A stretch of 64,000 nucleotides of DNA from Anniella stebbinsi (taxonomy: Eukaryota > Chordata > Lepidosauria > Squamata > Anniellidae), in the NCBI GenBank assembly GCA_029215795.1, contig JARDYH010000003.1, positions 176,526,382-176,590,381 on the forward strand, read 5' to 3'. Under the pieces are notes generated by a model. The model made no database searches. It worked only from the letters and a program-made list of their open reading frames with translations, and was not told where the DNA came from. Shown one piece after another: positions 49,301 to 58,300 of the stretch; positions within the stretch are counted from its first letter, which is position 1, and each line of letters begins with the position of its first letter. The translations under genes were made by a program, and so were the position numbers.

Positions 49301-52300
49301 GTACGGCCCGACTTGCCCTGCGATGCTTCCACTACCACTGAGTTCGGCTTCGGGTGTTGGAACAGGCATGGTGCCTGATCCTGCTTAACTTTATAAATCG
49401 CGTCCAAGCGCTTTGAAGTCGGGCCTACTGTAGCAGGATGCTCCCAAGACTGCTTTAGAGACTTTAGCAAGGCCTTAACCATTGGCATAGACACTTGTGG
49501 AGATGGCTCCGTAGACATGACATTGTAAATGCCATCATCGGAATCTTCATCAGGTTGCTGACAGTTTAGATTGAGAGACTGAGCAAGCCGCAACATCTGT
49601 TCTGAAAAATTTCCCATTTCCATTGTTGGAGATGCTCTGTCCTCTGTGCCGACTGTGTCCAAAGGTGAAGGCTCTGACGGACGAGGAGATGGGGCTGACG
49701 ATGAGTCGGAAACGTAGTCTTCGAAGGATTGTGAAGGCTGCCGATGTCGAACCGATAACCGTTCCCGGCCCGGCGGTAACGCTGGGGTTGACAACTCCCG
49801 ACCACGACGTGGATACTTCGACAACGACGCCGTTCGATGCGGAGGCACCGGTGGTGGGGATTCCTCCACTCGCTGGCGAACAGGAGACTGGGTTCCCTGG
49901 AGCCGCCGACCCGTGTACGGATCAAACCGATAGCGGTCATGACCGGTCGGCCTCGATTGGGCAGAAGAGACCTCCCATTCCCGAGATCGCGACCGCGACC
50001 GAGATATCGACATCGAAGATCTTTGCCGAGATCGATGCGCTCGGCGTCGATGGTCCTCACCCCGACGAATGGGCTGTTGCGGTTCCGGTGGTAACGAGCG
50101 CTCGGTATCGGAGGCGATAAGGATCGGCCCCGGAGACGGCAACGAGCGCGAAGGCGACAGTGGCTGTTGCAACTGAACTATCGGAGTCGGAGGAGTACGC
50201 AGCGAAGACAACACCGAAGGAGTGCGCCCCTTCGATGCCGACGGTACTGGAGAGAGCTCCGGACGCAGGGACGACTGCGATGCGGAACCTATTGATGCCG
50301 TGCGTTGCCTCGATACCGAGGACTGCGTCGGTAGCGAGGCGGACTTGTGTACCATCGCTACAACTTTGACCGTCGAAGAAGACGGTACCGACGCCGGACG
50401 CTCCATCGACTTTTTCGCTACCGATGGTTTCGAAGATGGGCGCGTCTTAGCTTTTACAGGAGCTGCTTTCGAAGACTTCGATTTTTTTGTCCTCTTAACA
50501 GGAGGAGGAGATGAAGAGGGTGAAAACCCCGATAAAGATGCCGGCTGCCCACTGCGAGCATGAGACGAAGCCGGAGATGCTGGGGTCGAGAGGTCTCGAC
50601 TCTCCCCAGAAACAGGCTCCTGCATTGCCGCCCGTCGAGGCTGATCCACCGCTGAGAGAGCTTTAGACCATAAAAGGCTGCGAAGCCGGTCTGCTCGATT
50701 TCTCCTCGTCTGCCTCGAAAAACGCATACAGTGTGCGCAAGAGTCAACGATGTGGGTCTCCCCCAGGCAGAAAAGGCAGAGCGAATGGCCGTCAGTGAGG
50801 GCAATTTTAGCCCTACACCGGGAGCACCTCCTGAAGAGCGCGGACTGCGCCATAAGATGGTGGCTTTAGAGATAAAACCACTCTTCCAGGAGCAAAACCA
50901 ACTAATTATTTCTACTAAAATATTATTATTATTATTTTTTTTTTTTTTTTCAACTAACTAACTATAACTATAGAAACACAACTCTATCTAACTAATAACT
51001 AAATAATCTATAAGTATTCTTCTGTCTTACAGGTCAAGGATTGACGAGGAAGTCTCCCGCGAGGCTAACAGCGAAGCGGTCGAAGAAGAACTGAGGTAAG
51101 TTAGAGCGGGAACCCTGAGCATGCGCGGTGGATGGTGGGGGAGGGGTTCCCGCCAAAACTCTATCTAGCTATTGAAGTTTCCCGGAAGTAGGCTCGGCGT
51201 CGGCGCGAGCCCATATGTGTGATGCACAGAGACCACGAAGAAGAACTGATGATTGAGTTTGTTTTCGCTTCTCTCCTCACTCTCATTTCCGTTTGTGTCA
51301 CATCTTGTTTTTAATCAGGGTACAGTGTTTAGTAAATGCTAAGTTCTTTATAAATGACAGACAGTAATAACAATAAACAAATTTACAGTTATTAAATGTA
51401 TCTGTGTTGTCTCCCCAATAAATCTGGGCATCATATGCTAAGAATTAATCTTGACTGTCCCGTTGAAAGCATGGAATGCTTTTGTGACTTCAAACAAAAA
51501 ATAAAAATTGGTGAGGGGTTTCAATAAAATGTGGTCTCAGTTATTTATTCCTATTGTGGCACACTAGTTGTTCTGAGACAAGTCCTGGGGGCTCAAATAT
51601 ACATCTCAAATACACAGAAGCTGAAACAATTCCAGATATTACGACTGCATTCGTTTTACCTCTATCTTCAGCAAATTCTTCAGCTTGCAAGCTCAACATT
51701 TCTTGCAGTTCTCTTCTGCAATTATAAGATTGCACAGCCACATATGATATGATGAGAGAAACAGCAGGAATTTTACTGAATGTAAATGACTATAGAAAGC
51801 ACTGTTCAGTATTAAAATATAGATTAAACAGTTTTAATCTTGCAAGTGATTCACCTTCTGGTTTAAAATAAAGTCGTGGTTTATTTATTTGCAATATTTA
51901 TATACAACTCTCTATCCGAAGACTAACAGCGCAATCCTATGCATGTTTACTCAGAAGGAAGTCCCACTAAGTTCAGTGGGGCTAATTTACCCAAGGACAG
52001 GTCCCACTGAACTCAACAGCACCTACTGCTGAGTCTTAGTACAAGCTAACGCTGAATTTTTGAGCCATGACAATATAAAAAAAAAAACAAATGATATTGT
52101 ATTTTTCAGACATTTTACCTCGCTTCTTCTTCCTCTTGTTTTTTCTTTAAAACTTCATCAGTGAGTCTTCTTATAATCTTAGCATCGATTTCTTCTTTAT
52201 TTGCTAAATACAATCTATGTATTAACATCTTTCCTGCAGTGTCATAAAAAACATGCCATGACTACATCTTACAAACTGCATACCTTTAATATTTAAAAAA

Positions 52301-55300
52301 GCCATACATAGAGGAAAGGGCTGTGTATAAATGGTGAGCTGCTTTTGAAGGGGCTGTTTTCTTTAGGGGATCGATTCCCAAGTTTTTTAAGGCAAATTCT
52401 TTTTCAAAAGCTTCAGAAGTTCAGTTGGGAACCATATGGAAGGAAATAACTAAAATCTTATTTCTGCATCAAACTTGAATGGGTACTTGCATTAATCAAG
52501 GTTAGGTTAAATTCTTTAACAGGGGAAAAATGAAAATATCCTGAAAATATGAAGAAATGCACATAAGCTTATATCACTGCAGCTATTGAAATTGCTCAAA
52601 TGTCATTTTAATTTAGATGTTCAATTCAAAATATTCACCAACCATTTTGTTCAAAATTCTTCAAACAAATCACAATATCAGGTAGAAGTCCTTTTTCTGA
52701 CAAAGCTACCCAGTGCTCTGCCAAGGGAGGGAAATTATCCACCACCCATCCTCCTTTTTCTGCCGCTTCAGGATATCTGTCCTTATTCATTTGAGAAAGC
52801 TGAAATAAAACACTCTAATTAATAACAACTTATTAAACATTTGGAAATTCATAGCTACTGGTGAAGGTTTTTTTTAAAAAAAATTATGCATTTTCACTTT
52901 AGTCATTCTGCTTGCATGATTTTTTCTTCAGCATTCTTATCGATCATAATAAATAGCTCATTCATTAACTCTGCATGCTGCCTAGAGGAGGCAGGTTATA
53001 AAATGAATGAACAAATGCACGAATAAATAAAATAAAGTATATTACGTTACCAGGAGGAAAAGAGGGAGTTGCAAAGTTGTGACAATCTGGAGTTGCTTTT
53101 ACACTAATCTTTTTCTTTGGAACTACTATTCGCTCACTTTTGCAGAGAATACAGGCAGCATGGTTGTCAAATTGTTGATAACCATTGTGTTGTCCTCCCA
53201 CGTTTTTTCATTTGTGGTGATACATTTGTTGTTGTTTTGTTGCAAAAAAAAAAAAAATGCAACTACAGCATCAGCCTGTTCAGTATGAACAGGTATGGTG
53301 CTATTGAGGCTTTTTAGAACACATGTGCCTTTAATTAAGCGTTTTCTGTTTGCAGGTACTACATGATTTATTGTTTCCTGTTTATTCCTGCTGAATATGC
53401 ATCCTTTTTGTCTTCCTCTTTGCTTTTGGCTTTTTGGCATTTCTTGCGTGGTTCCCCCTTTTGTTGGCTTTTGCTTCCTGTTGATCATAGCTGGAGTATT
53501 AATAATAAAGAACCTCATCCTTAATTGCTTCAATGTCAATTTCTCTTCCCGCAGTGAATTAATTAAATTAAATTAAAGCTTTAATTCCTGATTTCCTCTA
53601 ATTTTTTTATAGTGAAATGATGTATCCAATTGTGTCATTCTGTTAGTGTAAATAACACTGTGCTAGCAGGAACTATGTGCAAGAGGAGAATCCAACTAAA
53701 GTTACATTCACGGAAGTGTGGTTGTACATTACACTCGCACAACTCACTGGCTCAATTCGGACGACACAATAAACAACTGGTGTGGGGGAAACAATCGTCA
53801 GTAGTTTTGACTATTGTGTCATCCGAATGCTGCCATAGTCAACTTAGCGCTGATCCTCATCCACACCACAGTTGATTATTTATTACCATGTTGTGTGGGG
53901 TTAGCATTAGTCAACCCACCATTGACTATCGTGTCGTCCGAATTGAGCCAATGTGAAACCAGTTGTGCATAGGTCTTGTCCATCCTGTTCTGCAATACAT
54001 TAGGCAATCCACCTGTGTAACCCCCGTTTTGCAACTACTTGTGCAACTGCTTGCACAACCGGCTGCGCAAACACTTATACAACACTTATACAGGTTTGCC
54101 AGAGTCCTGCTAGTGCTATTTGAGTTTGCAGAATGACACCACTGGATATTGCCCAAAGCTATTTACTACTAATTAAAGTCTCCTACATTATAGGAACAGA
54201 AAACTGGGGGACAATTAACAGTACAATCCTATGCATGTTTATTCAAAAGTAAGTCCCACTGTGTCCAATGGGACATACTCTCAGGCAAGTGTGCATAGGA
54301 TAGCAAATAAGAGGTTATTAATCACTATTTCCTCTGTTATGATTACCAGAAAGCAACAAAATGAACAGGACCTTGAAACAGGAATCTTTTAATTGAAATT
54401 GGAAAGGACCTTCAGTGAATGGGACTTTGTTTGTGGGCAAACAAAGAAGATTGCGGTAAAATGGGAAAGGGGACTGCTGGAAAATATAGCATTATATTAA
54501 ATACTGTATGAAATCTCTTTTAATTTCACTTTCTGCTAATATGAGGAAAAAATGCAGGAAAATCTGCATTATAGCTTGCATGGAGAGCCTCCACAGATAC
54601 AGGTGGCTCTCCTCTTCAGTCCTTCATGCTCTATGAATAAAGTATGGTGAACGCAATGAGGGAGAGGGCTAGAGCACTCTCTTTTTTTCCATGTTTGATC
54701 TTCCCAGTAAGTGAACACCTGAAAAGGGCTACTTTGTCCTTCATGTTCTGTGACCAAATGGACCCACTTCCTGCTAACAATGGAAAAGCAATGATTCAGT
54801 AACATTAAAGGGCACTGGTGTGGAAGCAATCTGTGACAAGAGAGTTGATATTGGTTGAAATGTGATGTCACACTTACGCGTTAGCTTCTGCAACACAATT
54901 GTTTAGTACATCTTTACTCAATACCCCTATTTTCACATTATTTCCCATTTGATTTAATCTTTGGCCAGATCTACATTAAGCAGGATATAGCACTATCAAA
55001 GTGGTATGAAAGCGGTATATGGAGGCAGGATCTACACTACTGCTTTATAGTGGTACTGAAGTGCACTGACAACTGTTGAGGCCCATGACACATTCGATAT
55101 ACCGCTTTCTTAGTGTTATATCCTGCTTGGTGTAAATGTATCATGGGTCCCAACTGTTGTCAGTGCACTTCAATACCGCTATAAAGCAATAGCGTAGATC
55201 TGGCCTGTGTCAGTTTCTGCCCATTGCTACAACCTGGTCTCCATGGCTTGGGTCAGGGCCCATGAAATGATTTTGGGAGCCATTGTGCAAGGCACCCTCA

Positions 55301-58300
55301 GCGACCTGCTTTAATTTGAAAGAGGTTAGGCATGCAAACTGGGAATTCTACCATGCCACATCTGCTGTTCTTAGGTGCTCTATGAAAAATGAGAATGATT
55401 TTAATTGTACATATTTTAATTTTGTAAACCACTTTGAGTTCCAGCTCTGGGAAAAAGGCAGGATATTATTATTATTATTGTTGTTGTTGTTGTTGTTTGG
55501 GCAGTGGACTCGTCACCCATCTCAGGGTCATTTGTCATGCCAACTTCTGAAGCTTTGCTCCTCTTCTGTCGCCTGACCTTCAGCATCTACTTATAGCAGA
55601 ATCCTGCCTTCTTGGAATAATGCAAAAATCTCTTTAAAAAGTAGAAAGTATATACACAAACACATCACTGTTATATGGGTACACTGAAGATATTGCAACA
55701 TTAAAAAAAAAGTCAGATACCTGAGCAATAGTTTGGGAAAGTGTAAAAATGTTCACTGTTACTCATTTTCAGATGAGTGGTGGGTTTTGTCTATATCTGT
55801 CAATTTAAAAAAATCCCTTCATGTGTACAAAATGGACATTAGAAAGTGTTAAAATGTGCTCTGCATGTGTAATATAAAATATGAAACATACTTTTGGTGG
55901 GAGTTCTGTAATTCTAAGCATTTACTATAATTGGATAAGGAATCATATACATCCAGCAGTTAGATCTCAGATTAAATTAACCTATAATCTTCTTTATATT
56001 CTAGACTTATATTTCATACAGAGAATTTGAAAAGAAATACATGAAAATCTGAATTATGAAAAAGCAGATTGTTAAAAGGTCTCTTTATAATTATGCCTTC
56101 CATTTATTATTGGTGCTTTACCTCTGCAATGGTTTCTTCTAATGCATTAGCATATAATTCTGGTGGCAGTATTATTGGAGACAACATTGCAGCTTCTATA
56201 GCTTTCTGTACCACCTCTTGGACCTCTGGATGGTTAGGAGATACCTCCAATTCTGCTTGCTGTAATGAAGATTCTGTTAAGGAAAAAATAATAGTGAAAT
56301 CCAGTTAGTGTTGCCTTGCTGACAGGAGGCTTCCATCAACGTTCATTGTGCCAGACATTTTATACAGCACTTTCTATGTCATGTATACTCAGGTTCCCAG
56401 TCCCTGAGGCAAGCATACGTTCCGTCAAACTGATACAGGACACCCAAATCAGTAAGACTTCTTTATTGCAGGAAATCCCATGGTAAAAGCTTAATAGTTT
56501 ACACACTTCAGAAATCTATAGCTGATGGTCAGTAACTATAGGCTACAAGAAATTCCAGAACAGTCAAAAACTAATCACTACAATAGCTACATGGTTTCCC
56601 CAATGCCATCTCCATGGTTGCATAAATGGGTTCCAAACCCGGACAAGGGAGGGGAAAAATTCCTCATGTGATCCCTCAGGCAAAACAGGGTTTTCATTTC
56701 CCCAGGATTTTCATCCGCTTTAGCATTGGACTGATGATTTTATCTGGCTTTAATACAAGTTTCCTTTGATGCTGTTTTTTTCCACATGAGTATGTTTTGC
56801 TATGAGAAGTTGTCTATACCCCCAAAGTAGCATATAAATGTTTGAAACAAACAAACAAACAAACAAACAAACAAACTCTTCTGCCACAACTAATATATAA
56901 ATTCTACTACTGCCAAGATCACTTCCATTAGAATTGCTATGACTACTGTTGCTATCAATACCGGTTTGTTCTTCAATCTGGGATGAGGCCAGCTCTTCAT
57001 TCTCATCTTCTTCTTTTATGGTACTACTCTCTAATACTGGTATAGACAGGGGGGAAAATACATTCAGTGGTGTAGACAATGATTTTCTATGTTCCGATTA
57101 AGAAAAAGTCTCCCTCGTTCCCTGCCTCCCCCGACCCTCGATACTACTAACTGAAAAACACTTTAAAAATGCATAATAAAAGATAGGTAATACAGTTTTC
57201 TATGAAGATATTAATAAAACTAAAATGTAACGGTATTTAAAGAGCAGCGAATTTGAACCGGTCATGCTGTGGAATTCGGAGGCTTGTGTTTTAAAAGTCC
57301 TTTTCCCTCCCCCTGTATCGTACACTGTGGCTTACCTCTAAGCAGACATGTATAGAATTGAGCTGTTTTGCATGCCTGAAACTGTTGCACTGGGGCTTAT
57401 GTCTGAGTAGACATGCATGGAACTGAGCCAAATTGATAAGAATTACGTGTGTGTGTGTGTGAACGCGCATAAGTGCCCCCCTACCCCCCAGGCCTGAAAA
57501 GGTTCTGCACCCCTGACCTAAATCAGTCTGATTCTAAGCTTGTTTACTTGGAAGTAAGTCTCACTGTGTTGAACAGGGCTTATTCCATTGTGCATAGGAC
57601 TGCAGCCGTAAGCCTTATATGATCTAAAGGGGGGATGCCTTCCCCAGATGTTGGACTGCAACTCCCATCATCACTCAACATTGGTCATGCTGGCTAGGGC
57701 TGATGGGCGTTGCAATCCACCAGCATCTTGAGGGCACATGCTCCTCACCCCTGAGTAAAAGAATTAGTTTTCAATAAAGAGGAAGAAGTGAGAGCTTTAG
57801 AGCTGCCCCATGCTCTCCTACAGACTCTATGCAAGAACCAAGTTACTACATCACCTTTCGGGCTAGCAGACATTGTAACACTAGGCAGCACTGAACTTTT
57901 GTCATCAGTGTGAATACTTTCCTCGTAATCGTCTAAATCCTTGTCACCAGATTCTTCAGGAGCTAGTAAGGCTGTAAGAGATAATGAAATAGCAAGAAAT
58001 TCTGTCAAAAAAAGGCAAGCACATTTTCCCTTTGAAGTTCTGACATGCTTTTTGACAGACCAACAAAGCATTTAAATTCAGAAAAAAAATCAGAGTTTCA
58101 AGATGTGTACATGAGGCAAAATTAAGAGAAACAGTCCCTCAGATATTTTTAAAAGCATTGACAGGCATGAATACGTCCGGTCTCTAGAAGGAGGAGAGAC
58201 GATAAAGAGTGGTATACAATGCTGTGGGCAGAACAAGAAAGGAGGTGATTTTTGTTGATTTCCCCCTCCCCTCTCCCCCTCCTTCTAGTGTTCTGAATGG

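Larger units (their letters stand above)
45315..51245 (-). mobile_element. DIRS-type tyrosine recombinase retrotransposon, apparently intact
   Basis: A complete DIRS element read on the minus strand (5' end near 51245, 3' end near 45315). It has gag, a reverse transcriptase/RNase H frame and a tyrosine recombinase frame, all open. Inverted terminal repeats of 130 bp (45370-45499 and 51091-51220) are identical by eye. An internal complementary region at 45616-45710 matches both outer ends joined together, the signature of DIRS replication through a circle. No target duplication is expected for this group. It lies in the 9.1 kb AK9 intron between exons 51660 and 42545, sense to AK9. Confidence 0.95.
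52800..56121 (-). other. AK9: AK9 intron with two MITEs
   Basis: A 3.3 kb intron holding the Harbinger-type MITE at 53749-53949, the palindrome at 54221-54305, the hairpin at 54963-55205 and an (ATT)n/(GTT)n run at 55467-55497. Open frames at 53079-53539 have no domains. Confidence 0.6.

Noticed and set aside
49623..50120. Plus-strand and alternate-frame open stretches inside DIRS gag
   Set aside because: Shadows of the Ser/Arg-rich gag coding region; no motifs.
45315..51245. Retrovirus or LTR retrotransposon
   Set aside because: Terminal repeats are inverted, not direct. There is a tyrosine recombinase in place of a DDE integrase, and no envelope-like frame.
53126..53539. 137-codon minus-strand frame, possible processed pseudogene
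   Set aside because: Includes poly-Phe from a T/A run and no recognisable protein; no poly(A) tail or duplication.
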